This document shows positions 44,579 through 53,997 of a stretch of DNA of 64,000 nt, piece by piece. The notes below the pieces were generated by a model. The model saw only the letters and a program-made list of their open reading frames with translations, had not been told where the DNA came from and made no database searches. How positions within the stretch are numbered: the first letter of the stretch is position 1; each line of letters begins with the position of its first letter. A program made the position numbers and the translations under genes. Location: assembly GCF_002154225.1 (NCBI RefSeq), contig NZ_MTSE01000005.1:124001-188000 (forward strand), written 5' to 3'. The DNA is from Hymenobacter crusticola (GTDB lineage: Bacteria; Bacteroidota; Bacteroidia; Cytophagales; Hymenobacteraceae).

Positions 44579-45970
44579 TTACTGCACCTGTTTCATAATC
44601 CATTCCCGAATAATCTCCTTGGCTTCGGGCGAAAAGGTTTCCTTCCGTTGGCCGTTTACTACCGGCCACTCGTCCGGATCTGACTGGAACAGGTGATTTA
44701 CTTTCGGCAACTTATAGGCTGTCACATTTGGATTGGTTTTCAGACCTTTAGACAAAGCATTGATGTTTGTATCGGCAGTAGTATAGTGATCAGCAGTACC
44801 ATTTAGTAGTAGCACTGGGCACTTAACTGCGGGTAGTTTTGCCAACGGGTCGAACGACAAGAAGGCACGGTACTGAGGCGTGGTTAACTGAGCAGCTCTA
44901 GCTAACGCGGCAATCTCGTCAACAGAACCATCTTGTTTTTGCAACACAGAAACAATAATAGAACGCGCCCGCTCATCATCGGGGGTATGCCGTACAATAT
45001 TTAACAGTTCCTGCTCATTGCGTACCGACGCTTGAACCTGCTCGTTATACATACCCAGCGAGTGTAGCATAGTCACTTGTTGCTGATACACTAGGTCGCT
45101 GCCAGATACGCCGTAGGCGGCTAGGGTAACAACAAAGGCAGCTCCCTGAGATTGGGCAGCCGTTAATAAAGCTACATTGCCGCCTTCCCCGTGCCCGATA
45201 ACGCCAACATGGGCAGCTTGAATTTCGGGTCGCGACTTCAGGAACGAGATGCCAGCCTGTACATCGGTCACTAATTCGGTGGTCGTGCTGCTGGCTGGCT
45301 TGCCGCCCGATTGGCCAATTCCTCGGTCATCGAAGCGTAATACTGCAATACCACGGCGAGTAAGATAATCGGCCAAGGAACCTAAGGGGTGATAATCGCC
45401 AAGCGAACCATCTCGGTCGTGGGCACCGGCGTCGGACATGATTACTACTGCAGGAAAAGGACCTGGTCCGGCGGGTACCGTAAGCATTCCTCCTAGCTTC
45501 AGGTTTGCAGAGGTATTCGTATACGATACTTCTTCTTCCCGGTAAGGAGGCGTAAGACGAGTAGTTTTGGGGCTGATCATCAATGGAACGTACTGTAACA
45601 CCAAGGGAGCGGTGTAGCCGGGCTGCTTCCAGGTACCCTGTAGCTGATGGCCATCAGAGGCTAGCTTCCCCTTAAATCGACTATCTGCTTCTTCAGCCAG
45701 AAACATTACAGTATCTCCTTGCATGGCAACCTGAACCATTAGATTGCCAATTCGCTGCTGCGGTACGTCGAGGGCAGCAAAATACCCCCCGCTCGTGAGG
45801 CTCACTAACCGAAATACTATTTCCAACTCGCCCCCCGGAACCTTTAATTTCCCTTTCCAACGGCCTTCCAGTGGTGGAGCTGCTGCTGAAGCATTCTGAA
45901 TAGCCGCAACGCTTATCAGAAATACTAGCATAACCCAAAAGCGAAGACTAGAGTAGACGTTTCTCTTCAT
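44579..45970 (-). CDS. Exported alpha/beta hydrolase-fold protein lacking the nucleophile serine
   Basis: A 463-residue protein with signal peptide (FWVMLVFLISVAAIQNASA), an N-terminal lipocalin-like region (about 30-140; EGRWKGKLKVPGGELEIVFRL) and an alpha/beta hydrolase domain (about 155-460). The elbow that normally reads GHSEGG reads GHGEGG, encoded GGG CAC GGG GAA GGC (near 45190-45210), so the nucleophile Ser is replaced by Gly. The preceding SGSGPQDRD-type segment reads SDAGAHDRDG. A putative acid Asp (NGTADHYTT) and His (KVNHLFQ) remain. Ordinary serine-hydrolase activity is therefore doubtful. Confidence 0.85.
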   Translation of the reverse strand: MKRNVYSSLRFWVMLVFLISVAAIQNASAAAPPLEGRWKGKLKVPGGELEIVFRLVSLTSGGYFAALDVPQQRIGNLMVQVAMQGDTVMFLAEEADSRFKGKLASDGHQLQGTWKQPGYTAPLVLQYVPLMISPKTTRLTPPYREEEVSYTNTSANLKLGGMLTVPAGPGPFPAVVIMSDAGAHDRDGSLGDYHPLGSLADYLTRRGIAVLRFDDRGIGQSGGKPASSTTTELVTDVQAGISFLKSRPEIQAAHVGVIGHGEGGNVALLTAAQSQGAAFVVTLAAYGVSGSDLVYQQQVTMLHSLGMYNEQVQASVRNEQELLNIVRHTPDDERARSIIVSVLQKQDGSVDEIAALARAAQLTTPQYRAFLSFDPLAKLPAVKCPVLLLNGTADHYTTADTNINALSKGLKTNPNVTAYKLPKVNHLFQSDPDEWPVVNGQRKETFSPEAKEIIREWIMKQVQ

Positions 45971-46326
45971 GATGTGAGCGAAAATTCCTGTACTTGGATA
46001 ACAATATTTTGAATTATTTCTAGCACTACAATCCTATTTATTGCTGAAAATAAAAACGATATTTAGCAACTACCGGATTTTCATCCGGCAAAATTAACTG
46101 TTCACGCTGCTTAAAGGCTATTTAACTAGCAAAGCTTGCTGAGCAACCTCCGTTCTGCGTGTGAAAAAGCAGCTTAATAACCATGCCATTAAAATATAAT
46201 TATTATAATTCTTCACTTTCAACGAATTGTCCTCTCACTACACCTTTATAACATACCTATGCTACTTCAGTACTAATCCACCAAGGCTGGATCAGCATTG
46301 AAATAGGAAGGCTCTCACAGTATTGC
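45971..46326. other. Intergenic region, no gene recognised
   Basis: This 356-base A+T-rich stretch between the hydrolase start and the murF-alr stop should contain the hydrolase promoter. A TAnnTTTG-like string (minus strand, 46089-46096) has no well-placed -33 partner. I see no terminator with a clear T-run and no small ORF worth reporting. Confidence 0.4.
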
Positions 46327-48822
46327 TTATTCGGCAAAAAACACTCTTTTCACCCGTTCGCTTACACTGGTTAGCAGCTCATACGGTATTGTACCTATGC
46401 GCTGGGCTAGCTCCGTCAATGGCACTTGCTCCCCGAAAATAGTGACGAAATCACCGGCTTGTGTTTCGGAAATAGCTGTCACGTCGATCATACACATATC
46501 CATGCAAATATTGCCGACGATGGGCGCTCGTTGTCCTCGTACCGCTACTATTCCCACGCCATTACTAAAGCGACGATCATAACCGTCGGCGTAGCCGATG
46601 GCAATGGTGGCGATACGGCGCTCATGATCAACCGCCTGCCCCCGACGGCCATAGCCAACCGTTTCGCCAGCTGGAAGCTTCTTGATCTGCGAGATGGTGG
46701 TACGCAAGCTACTCACAGGTCGCAAAGCACCCTGGTTCTCGCCAGTGGCTTCTACACCATAGAGCCCAATTCCTAACCTCACCATGTCAAAATGAGCTTC
46801 GGGAAAGCGCAAAATGCCCGCAGAATTCAGGGCATGCTTCAGCACGGTATACCCTAACGCGGTTTCCAAGAGCGGTGCCATGCGTTGGAAAGCAGCTAGC
46901 TGCTGACGAGAGAAGTCGTTGTGCTGCGCTTCGTCGGCGCCGGCTAGGTGCGTGAGCATACTTGCTACTCGTAAGCGCGAGGCATTTTCTTGCAATACAA
47001 CCCCTAGCTCGGCCACATCTTCTTCCGCGAAACCTAGGCGCCGCATCCCTGTATCGAGCTTGAGGTGAATGGCAGGCAGTGGGTGGTCATGAGCGGCGCG
47101 CAGGTATTCACGGAGCCGCTCAAATGAGTAAATCTCCGGCTCCAGATGATACTGCTGCATCTTCTGAAAACTATCGGGTGAGGGGTTCATCACCATGATG
47201 GGCAGACTAATGCCATGCTGGCGCAGCTCTACTCCTTCGTCGGCATAGGCCACGGCTAGGTAATCGACGCGGTGAAACTGCAACAGATTGGCTACCTCAT
47301 AGCTACCACTACCGTAAGCAAACGCTTTTACCATCACCATCAGCTTGGTATCAGGAGCCAAGCGGACGCGGTAATAATTTAGGTTGTGCACCAAAGCATC
47401 AAGGTTCACTTCCAGCACTGTACCGTGAATCTTCTGCTGAAAAGCGGCCACAATACGTTCAAAGCCAAACCGGCGAGCGCCCTTCACCAGCAGAATTTCG
47501 TGTTGAAATTGATCGGGGTGGAAGTTGGCCAAAAAGTCTTCCGTCGTAGCGAAGAAGGCCCGCTCGACACCATTAAACAGTGCTTGATGCTGACTGATTT
47601 CTGGGCCAACGCCAATCAACCGCTCCACTTTATGAACTGCTAGTTGGGCTGCGACGCGCGCATACAGCTCAGGCGCGGGCAAGCCTGATTCTAGCACGTC
47701 AGACAAAATAAGCGTACGACGACCACGCCGGGGCTGGCGAGTAAGTGCGTCGAGCGCCAGGGCTAGGCCAGCAAGGTCGTTGTTGTACGTGTCATCAAGT
47801 ACGTAGCAGTCGTTGAGCGCCTGCTTCATTTCCAGACGCATTGCAACTGGCACGAGGCGATCAAGGCGCCGTTGAATTTCCGCCGCCGGTACTTGCCGCC
47901 ACAACAAGACAGCAAGGCAATGGAGGGCATTCTCTACCGAAGGCTCATCCGCAAATGGCAAAGTAAAGGTGTGCTCTTGCGGCAGTGGCTTCGCAATAGC
48001 AATATGTACCACCGTGCGGTCGGCGCTAGCTTCGGCTATGTTTACAGCCACATGGGCATCGTGCGGGTGGAAACGGCTCCACGTAAACGTACGGTGCTCG
48101 GGAAGTAGTTCGCGAGCAGCTAGGTGCACGGCCTCTTGGTCGCGACAATAGAACAGAGTATCTACTTGCGTAAAGAGTTGCATCTTCTCCGCCACTTTTT
48201 CTTGAGGGGAAGTGAAACCAGCATCGTGGGCGGTACCTAGGTTTGTGAAAACACCTAGGGTAGGCTGGATTACTCGCGCCAAACGAGCCATTTCGCCACG
48301 CTCCGAAATACCCGCTTCAAAGATGCCAAGCGTATGCGTGCTATTCAATTCCCACACGCTTAAGGGCACCCCCACTTGAGAATTGTAACTGCGCGGGCTT
48401 TTGCAAATCAGCTCATCGGGGCTCAGGAGCTGCGCCAGCCACTCTTTTACAATGGTCTTCCCGTTGGAGCCCGTAATCCCAACCACCGGGATACGGAACT
48501 GGCGCCGGTGTTGCGCCGCTACTGTCTGCAGGGCTGCTAGACTGTCGGCGACCAGTAAAAAGCTAGCTTCTGGGTAAGACTCGATTCCGCCAAGCACTTC
48601 TTCCACCCGGTCTATTACGAACAGACGCACTCCCCGCCGATATAAATCGGCTAGGTACCGATGCCCATTGTGCTGAGCACCACGGATGGCAAAGAATAAA
48701 GCGCCCCCGGGTTGGCCTACCCGACGACTATCGAGTAAAAGTTGATGAATGGCAACGCCCGTAGAGTCGGCTTGCAGCAAATTACCGCCGGTAAGGGCTG
48801 GTAGGTCGGAAAAAGTAAGCAT
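46327..48822 (-). CDS. Bifunctional MurF - alanine racemase
   Basis: One 831-residue polypeptide joins two enzymes. The N-terminal half is a Mur ligase that adds D-Ala-D-Ala to the UDP-MurNAc-tripeptide (ATP loop GITGSNGKT at about 115-123, DDTYNNDLAGLALAL, FPGAR-like KGARRFGFE). The C-terminal half, from about residue 470, is alanine racemase (GTVLEVNLDALVHNLNYYR, PLP lysine in MVKAFAYGSGSYEV, GYGRRGQA, RVGLGLYG-like MVRLGIGLYG, DMCMIDVT). The fusion links D-alanine supply to its use and is known from Bacteroidota. Confidence 0.93.
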   Translation of the reverse strand: MLTFSDLPALTGGNLLQADSTGVAIHQLLLDSRRVGQPGGALFFAIRGAQHNGHRYLADLYRRGVRLFVIDRVEEVLGGIESYPEASFLLVADSLAALQTVAAQHRRQFRIPVVGITGSNGKTIVKEWLAQLLSPDELICKSPRSYNSQVGVPLSVWELNSTHTLGIFEAGISERGEMARLARVIQPTLGVFTNLGTAHDAGFTSPQEKVAEKMQLFTQVDTLFYCRDQEAVHLAARELLPEHRTFTWSRFHPHDAHVAVNIAEASADRTVVHIAIAKPLPQEHTFTLPFADEPSVENALHCLAVLLWRQVPAAEIQRRLDRLVPVAMRLEMKQALNDCYVLDDTYNNDLAGLALALDALTRQPRRGRRTLILSDVLESGLPAPELYARVAAQLAVHKVERLIGVGPEISQHQALFNGVERAFFATTEDFLANFHPDQFQHEILLVKGARRFGFERIVAAFQQKIHGTVLEVNLDALVHNLNYYRVRLAPDTKLMVMVKAFAYGSGSYEVANLLQFHRVDYLAVAYADEGVELRQHGISLPIMVMNPSPDSFQKMQQYHLEPEIYSFERLREYLRAAHDHPLPAIHLKLDTGMRRLGFAEEDVAELGVVLQENASRLRVASMLTHLAGADEAQHNDFSRQQLAAFQRMAPLLETALGYTVLKHALNSAGILRFPEAHFDMVRLGIGLYGVEATGENQGALRPVSSLRTTISQIKKLPAGETVGYGRRGQAVDHERRIATIAIGYADGYDRRFSNGVGIVAVRGQRAPIVGNICMDMCMIDVTAISETQAGDFVTIFGEQVPLTELAQRIGTIPYELLTSVSERVKRVFFAE

Positions 48823-48842
48823 AGAACCAGTAACAACTACGA

Positions 48843-48850
48843 CAAAGGTA
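48843..48850 (-). promoter_or_regulatory. Candidate -7 element for murF-alr (TACCTTTG)
   Basis: TACCTTTG on the minus strand ends about 20 bases before the murF-alr ATG and is identical to the feoAB -7 element. No TTG is seen at the expected distance upstream. Confidence 0.35.
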
Positions 48851-48961
48851 GAACTGTTGCGTCTTATGCTAGGTTTGCTACTGCACGGTTCAGCAGCCTA
48901 CTTGCGCTTGGTGCCATAGCCTAATGGTTACGCAGTGCCAACTACTACGACTCTATTTGAT

Positions 48962-49041
48962 AGCCGCCGCTTCCAACAATAATGCACAAGAGCCTCAACT
49001 ATGCTTGAGCCTCTTGTGCATTATTGTTGGAAGCGGCGGCT
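48962..49041. repeat. Long inverted repeat (37-bp arms, 6-bp loop)
   Basis: Left arm 48962-48998 and right arm 49005-49041 are complementary at 36 of 37 positions (one C-C mismatch at 48993/49010). It lies 30 bases downstream of the DUF6089 gene at 49072 and has no clear T-run after either arm, so it is a hairpin without the usual terminator tail. Confidence 0.9.
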
Positions 49042-49071
49042 TATGATTGAATTGCGCAGATGTCAAAAACC

Positions 49072-49968
49072 TTAGCGAAGCTTAAAGGCATTTTTGAACT
49101 GCGGCACAACGTACTGCACCGTTACGCCCGTTACCATGTACCAATCATGGCGTTGCCCATTACCGCGTGCCTGACCAGGTAGAGCCACACTATTCGCGTC
49201 ATTACGGGTGATATCATGACCGAAATACAGCGCTTCGGGGCTGGCAAGGTTATTAACTTCGGTGTAGGTGCCGCTCACGTCATCTAAGTAGTCGGTGAAG
49301 GTTTTGCGCCAGCCCACTTCTAACCCTAGATCTAGGTCCTTGTTGAGGCGGTAGCGTACGCCGCCGCCAAAGGGTAGCGCAAACTGCGTACGCCGGTAGC
49401 CGGTGTTCTGTCCCTCCGTATGTAGCGGCTGCAAAGCGAGGTAGCTACCCTGATCTAGCCCTTCGGGAACTGTGCCTCCTTCTACCAAGCCTTTTGGGTT
49501 ATGGTGAAAAACGGCAACCCCAGCAAACACGTAAGGTACGAAGTCAGGCCGGCGCAGGTAGTCATTCCAATTTTCAATCAAATCGAAAACGCCAGTGGCC
49601 GAGAGTTCTACCAGATCGTTGCGAAAGTTGATATTCCGCGCATAACGCATCTGAGCGCCAGCGTCGTGGTCATCGATAGCTTTGGTATCTTGTCCCGTGA
49701 TGCGCCCATAGGATAGAGCTGCCCGTGCCGAAATGCGCTCCGTGAAGCGTTGGGTAACACTCAGGGCTACGCCCGGCCGGGTGGAGCCAAGCCGCAAGCC
49801 GCTCATACCATTGTTGGGCGTTACATCTCCGAAATAACTCAAGCCATTCAGGCTAAGTCCGACACTCCGGTAGCGGTCGTGCTTGCTGTAGTTTTGCGCC
49901 TGCAAAGATGAGGCAGCTAGGGTAAGGAAAGGCAACGCCAATAAAAAGGTTGAGTAGCGTTTGATCAT
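49072..49968 (-). CDS. DUF6089-type outer membrane beta-barrel protein (third copy)
   Basis: A 298-residue exported protein (signal peptide ending SSLQAQ), close paralogue of the protein at 27886-28779. Shared segments include SVGLSLNGLSYFGDVTP, GVFDLIENWNDYLRRPDFVPYVFAGVAVFHHNPKGLVEGG, LPFGGGVRYRLNKDLDLGLEVGWRKTFTDYLDDVSG and GNGQRHDWYMVTGVTVQYV. Its distance from the other two copies and its separate promoter region suggest dispersal after duplication. Function unknown. Confidence 0.82.
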   Translation of the reverse strand: MIKRYSTFLLALPFLTLAASSLQAQNYSKHDRYRSVGLSLNGLSYFGDVTPNNGMSGLRLGSTRPGVALSVTQRFTERISARAALSYGRITGQDTKAIDDHDAGAQMRYARNINFRNDLVELSATGVFDLIENWNDYLRRPDFVPYVFAGVAVFHHNPKGLVEGGTVPEGLDQGSYLALQPLHTEGQNTGYRRTQFALPFGGGVRYRLNKDLDLGLEVGWRKTFTDYLDDVSGTYTEVNNLASPEALYFGHDITRNDANSVALPGQARGNGQRHDWYMVTGVTVQYVVPQFKNAFKLR

Positions 49969-50308
49969 AAAGCAGCTGGGGTAGATAGTTAGGCTGTTGT
50001 TTTATTTGGCGGCAAAACTCTGCTGTTCGCCTTCCCAAAGCCAAGCCTATATAGATTAATCTAAATACAAAAACATTGCCGATTGCCCAACCTTAACACA
50101 CCATTTCAGAAGCTAATCTGATAAGTAGCATCTTGTCAGAGCGTTACTTACGGTGCTTAATGTAAAGAAGTGCTTCTGCCTCACGCGAACGGAATCTTAG
50201 GCCTGTTACGGTAAGAGCACCGCCTATCCAGATATGCCTACTCTTCTTACCTTCACTCCCGGCCCATTCTACTATCTTCGGGCTGCTTTCTGAACCTCAT
50301 TGCGCTCA
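49969..50308. other. Divergent intergenic region, no gene recognised
   Basis: This stretch separates the start of the third DUF6089 gene (minus) and the YfhO-type gene (plus) and must hold two promoters. No TAnnTTTG element with a properly spaced TTG was found on either strand. Confidence 0.4.
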
Positions 50309-52861
50309 ATGACTACTGTTACTTCTGCTCCCGCGCCCCTCTGGCGGCGGGCGTTGCCCCACCTGCTTGCGGTGGTATTCTTTTTGGTGCTAGCTGCCGT
50401 GTACTTTTCGCCCATCTTGTTTGAGGGTAAGACACTTGCGCAGCACGATATTGTGCAGTTCAATGGCGGCGCGCACGAAGCCGCTCAATATCGTGACGCT
50501 ACGGGCAAGGAAGCCCTGTGGACTAACTCGATGTTCTCGGGCATGCCTACTTACCTCATCAGCACGCGCTTTCCGGGCGATCTGTCGGGGTATTTACATA
50601 AGGCGTTCACCCTAGGGCTGCCGGCGGTAGTGGCCAATCTCTTTCTGACGCTGCTATGCGGTTACATCTTGTTTGTGGCGCTTGGCTTGCAGCCGTTGGT
50701 AGCGGCCGTGGGAGCAATAGCTCTAGGTTTTACGAGTTATAATCTCATTATCCTAGCTGCTGGCCACAACACGAAGTCGTTGGCACTGGCGTATGCCCCA
50801 CTGGTACTCGGCGGGCTGCTGGTCACGTTCCGGCGCAATAGGTGGCTAGGGGCAGCGCTTTTTGCCTTGGGGCTCACCATGAACGTGCGGTCTAACCACC
50901 TGCAAATAACCTACTATTTGTTGCTGCTCGTCTTGATTTTTGGTATCGTGGAACTGGTTGCGGCGGTACGGGCCAAGCGCTTGCCTGAATTCTTCGGACG
51001 TGCGGTGCTATTGGCGGTAGCGGCACTGCTGGCAGTAGGCGTGAGTTTTGGCCGCCTTTACACTACGCTGGAATATGGCAAGTATTCGATTCGGGGCCGC
51101 TCCGAGCTGAAGACTCCGCCGCCTACGGCGCCTGGTGCTACGCCCCAACCCGCCGGCGACGATGCCGTTGGTGGTTCTGGCCTCGACCGAGATTATGCGT
51201 TCGGCTGGAGCTACGGTGTGGGCGAATCCATTACCCTGCTCATTCCTAACTATTACGGTGGGGCTTCACAGGGAAAGCTAAGCGAGACGTCGGAAACAGC
51301 AAAAGCACTAGCTTCACTTGGGGTGCCACCCGTACAACTGCGCGACTTCCTAGCGCAGCTACCGCTGTATTGGGGGGCGCAGCCCTCCACGAGCGGACCC
51401 GTTTACATGGGGGCGGTGGTGTGCCTGCTGTTTGTGCTCGGGTTGTTTGTAGCCGACCGTCGTACGCGCAACTGGCTGCTGATTGGTACGATCCTGTCCA
51501 TCGTGCTAGCTTGGGGCAAAAATTTCGAGACGTTCAACTACTTGATGTTTGACTATTTCCCCGGCTACAACAAGTTTCGCTCGGTGTCAATGGCGCTCGT
51601 TATTGCGCAGCTAGCCATGCCGCTGCTGGCGGTGCTGGCGCTGGCGCGTGTCTTGCGTGCGCAACCACTCGCTACGACTACTGTCGGATACCCAGCTCTG
51701 ACAGCTAAGCCCGCCGACTCGCCTGAAATGGTGGACCTTAAGCGCAAACTTCTCTACGCTGTGGGTATTGTAGCAGGTATTTGCGTACTGGCGTTTTTGG
51801 CTGGTCTAGGGGCTGACTTTGCTGGCCCTGTAGATGCGCAGATGCAGCAGCAAGGCTTCCCCCTGGATGCGTTGCGCCAAGACCGGGCTAGCCTCATGCA
51901 CACCGATGTATTCCGCTCATTGGTCTTCATCCTGCTAGCCGCAGGGGCACTCTATGCCTTTTTGTTGCGCAAGCTGACAGCTACCACAACAGTGCTGCTT
52001 ATTGGCGTGCTAACCTTGGTAGACTTATGGGGCGTGGACAAACGTTACCTCAACGAAGCAAATTTTCAGCGGGAAACGGTAGCGCAGCAATTTGTGCCTA
52101 CCCCGGCCGATGAGCAAATCTTGCAGGATAAAGACCTGAGCTACCGGGTGCTGAACATCCAGAATCCGTTCAACGAAGCCAACACCTCCTATTTTCACAA
52201 AAGCATTGGGGGCTACCACGGCGCCAAGCTGCGACGCTACCAAGACCTAATTGACCGGCAAATTGCCAACAACAATACGCAGGTGCTGAACATGCTCAAC
52301 ACGCGCTATATCATCACCGGCGACCCGAAGCAGCCGGTGCAGCGTAACCCCGGCGCGCTTGGCAATGCGTGGTTTGTGAGCGAAATTGAGAAGGTACAAA
52401 GCCCAGATCAGGAAATGGCTGCGCTGAGTAAACTCAACCCGGCTACAACAGCCGTTGTTGATGCCTCGAAGTTTCCGGTTGCTAAAACCACCTACAACGT
52501 GGCCGGCTCCACAGTGCGCCTCAGCAACTACGCGCCCGATGAGCTAAAGTACCAAGTCGACGCCGCTCAGGATGGCTTCGTGGTGTTCTCCGAAATCTTC
52601 TACCAAGATGGCTGGAATGCCTACATCGATGGGAAGCTGACGCCGCATATGCGCGCCGACTATGTGCTGCGCGCGTTGCCTGTGCCGACTGGCCAACACA
52701 CCATCGACTTCAAATTTGAGCCGAAGGAATACGCCGTGGGAAATACCGTGTCGCTGGTTTCTTCTGTGGTGCTGATATTGGCGCTTCTTGCTGCCTTATA
52801 TTATGCAGCTAAGCGCAAGCCTGAGCCGGTGCAAGCGGAAGAAGTTAAGCTGGCAGCGTAA
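50309..52861 (+). CDS. YfhO-family multi-pass membrane protein
   Basis: An 850-residue protein with about a dozen hydrophobic segments across residues 15-570 (for example LPHLLAVVFFLVLAAVYFSPILF and TLLCGYILFVALGLQPLV), then a long soluble C-terminal part and a last helix (VSLVSSVVLILALLAALYYAA). N-terminal QHDIVQFNGGAHEAAQYR and FSGMPTYLIS are typical of the YfhO group, a GT-C-like fold linked to glycosylation of surface polymers in other bacteria. ATG 50309 is preferred over a TTG nine bases upstream. Confidence 0.85.
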   Translation: MTTVTSAPAPLWRRALPHLLAVVFFLVLAAVYFSPILFEGKTLAQHDIVQFNGGAHEAAQYRDATGKEALWTNSMFSGMPTYLISTRFPGDLSGYLHKAFTLGLPAVVANLFLTLLCGYILFVALGLQPLVAAVGAIALGFTSYNLIILAAGHNTKSLALAYAPLVLGGLLVTFRRNRWLGAALFALGLTMNVRSNHLQITYYLLLLVLIFGIVELVAAVRAKRLPEFFGRAVLLAVAALLAVGVSFGRLYTTLEYGKYSIRGRSELKTPPPTAPGATPQPAGDDAVGGSGLDRDYAFGWSYGVGESITLLIPNYYGGASQGKLSETSETAKALASLGVPPVQLRDFLAQLPLYWGAQPSTSGPVYMGAVVCLLFVLGLFVADRRTRNWLLIGTILSIVLAWGKNFETFNYLMFDYFPGYNKFRSVSMALVIAQLAMPLLAVLALARVLRAQPLATTTVGYPALTAKPADSPEMVDLKRKLLYAVGIVAGICVLAFLAGLGADFAGPVDAQMQQQGFPLDALRQDRASLMHTDVFRSLVFILLAAGALYAFLLRKLTATTTVLLIGVLTLVDLWGVDKRYLNEANFQRETVAQQFVPTPADEQILQDKDLSYRVLNIQNPFNEANTSYFHKSIGGYHGAKLRRYQDLIDRQIANNNTQVLNMLNTRYIITGDPKQPVQRNPGALGNAWFVSEIEKVQSPDQEMAALSKLNPATTAVVDASKFPVAKTTYNVAGSTVRLSNYAPDELKYQVDAAQDGFVVFSEIFYQDGWNAYIDGKLTPHMRADYVLRALPVPTGQHTIDFKFEPKEYAVGNTVSLVSSVVLILALLAALYYAAKRKPEPVQAEEVKLAA

Positions 52862-52934
52862 CCAAGCCTGAAACCTAGCTTTCATCTGCCTGCTATTCTG
52901 TGCCCAGCGCAGGATGGCAGGCAGCTTTTTTATG

Positions 52935-53864
52935 ATGCCTCCTCCCCTTTTGCAAGAACTAGCTGAACCCGTTGCCCGCCAGCGTGGCGTTCGGCTGCTT
53001 CTCCTGCGCGACGACCTAGCGCACCCTGAGCTACCCGGCAATAAGTGGCGTAAACTCAAGTACAACTTGTTAGCGGCTCGTGCGCAAGGTCATACCACGT
53101 TGCTCACGTTTGGCGGCGCTTACTCTAATCACTTGGCAGCCGTGGCCGCCACCGGCCGGCTTTATGGCTTCCGTACGATTGGGGTAGTGCGCGGGGAAGA
53201 ACATTCGCCGCTTAACTCTACCCTAGCCCAAGCTGCCGCCGATGGCATGGAGCTGCGCTACCTCGACCGCGACGCGTACCGCCGCAAGCAGGAGCCCGCC
53301 TTCCTCGCGACGCTACAACGCGCAACCGGACCGGCCTACGTAGTGCCCGAAGGTGGCTCCAACACCTTAGCTCTACCTGGCTGCGCGGAACTAGTGACTG
53401 AGCTAGCTACCCAAACTAATTTCGATGCGCTTTGTGTGGCTTGCGGCACTGGCGGCACACTAGCCGGCTTGCTCACTGGCCTCGCCGGCACCCGCCATGC
53501 AGTAGGCATCGCCGTGCTAAAAGGAGGTAGCTTTTTGCAGCAAGATATTGATGCTCTGACTCAGGCAGCCACGGGCACCCTCTACTCCAATTGGTCGTTG
53601 CAGACTGACTATCATTTTGGGGGCTATGCTAGCTTCTCGCCGGAGCTTCTACTGTTCATCCGCCAGTTCCAGGCGAGGCACGGCGTGCTGCTAGACCCGC
53701 TGTACACGAGCAAGCTGCTGTTTGGCGTTTTGACGTTGATCGAACAGGGCTACTTTGCCGCTGGTAGCACGGTAGTAGCAGTGCACACCGGCGGTTTGCA
53801 AGGCTGGCAGGGCTTTCGGCAGCGCTATGAGACCCGAAGTAATTGGTGGCCAGTGCTTCCCTAG
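52935..53864 (+). CDS. 1-aminocyclopropane-1-carboxylate deaminase/D-cysteine desulfhydrase family enzyme
   Basis: PLP-dependent fold-type II enzyme of about 309 residues. The lysine motif GNKWRKLKYN, TFGGAYSNHLAAVAA, PEGGSNTLALPGCAEL and CGTGGTLAGLLTGL (phosphate-binding) are in the family order. Members act as D-cysteine desulfhydrase, ACC deaminase or related D-amino acid lyases; the sequence does not decide between them. Start taken at one of two adjacent ATGs (52932/52935). Confidence 0.87.
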   Translation: MPPPLLQELAEPVARQRGVRLLLLRDDLAHPELPGNKWRKLKYNLLAARAQGHTTLLTFGGAYSNHLAAVAATGRLYGFRTIGVVRGEEHSPLNSTLAQAAADGMELRYLDRDAYRRKQEPAFLATLQRATGPAYVVPEGGSNTLALPGCAELVTELATQTNFDALCVACGTGGTLAGLLTGLAGTRHAVGIAVLKGGSFLQQDIDALTQAATGTLYSNWSLQTDYHFGGYASFSPELLLFIRQFQARHGVLLDPLYTSKLLFGVLTLIEQGYFAAGSTVVAVHTGGLQGWQGFRQRYETRSNWWPVLP

Positions 53865-53997
53865 CCAAGCCCTATGGAATGCACTTGCTCTAGCTTGCTT
53901 CTACTTACAACTCGTGCGGCACAGCAGTAAGGTTGAGTTTAGCCAAACTTTGTTCCGGTTCGTACTTGCCCAATACAGGTCTATTCCTGCTTTATGT

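Noticed and set aside
46327..48822. MurF-Alr fusion as a novel enzyme
   Set aside because: The fusion is already known in Bacteroidota, and both halves keep their normal motifs here.
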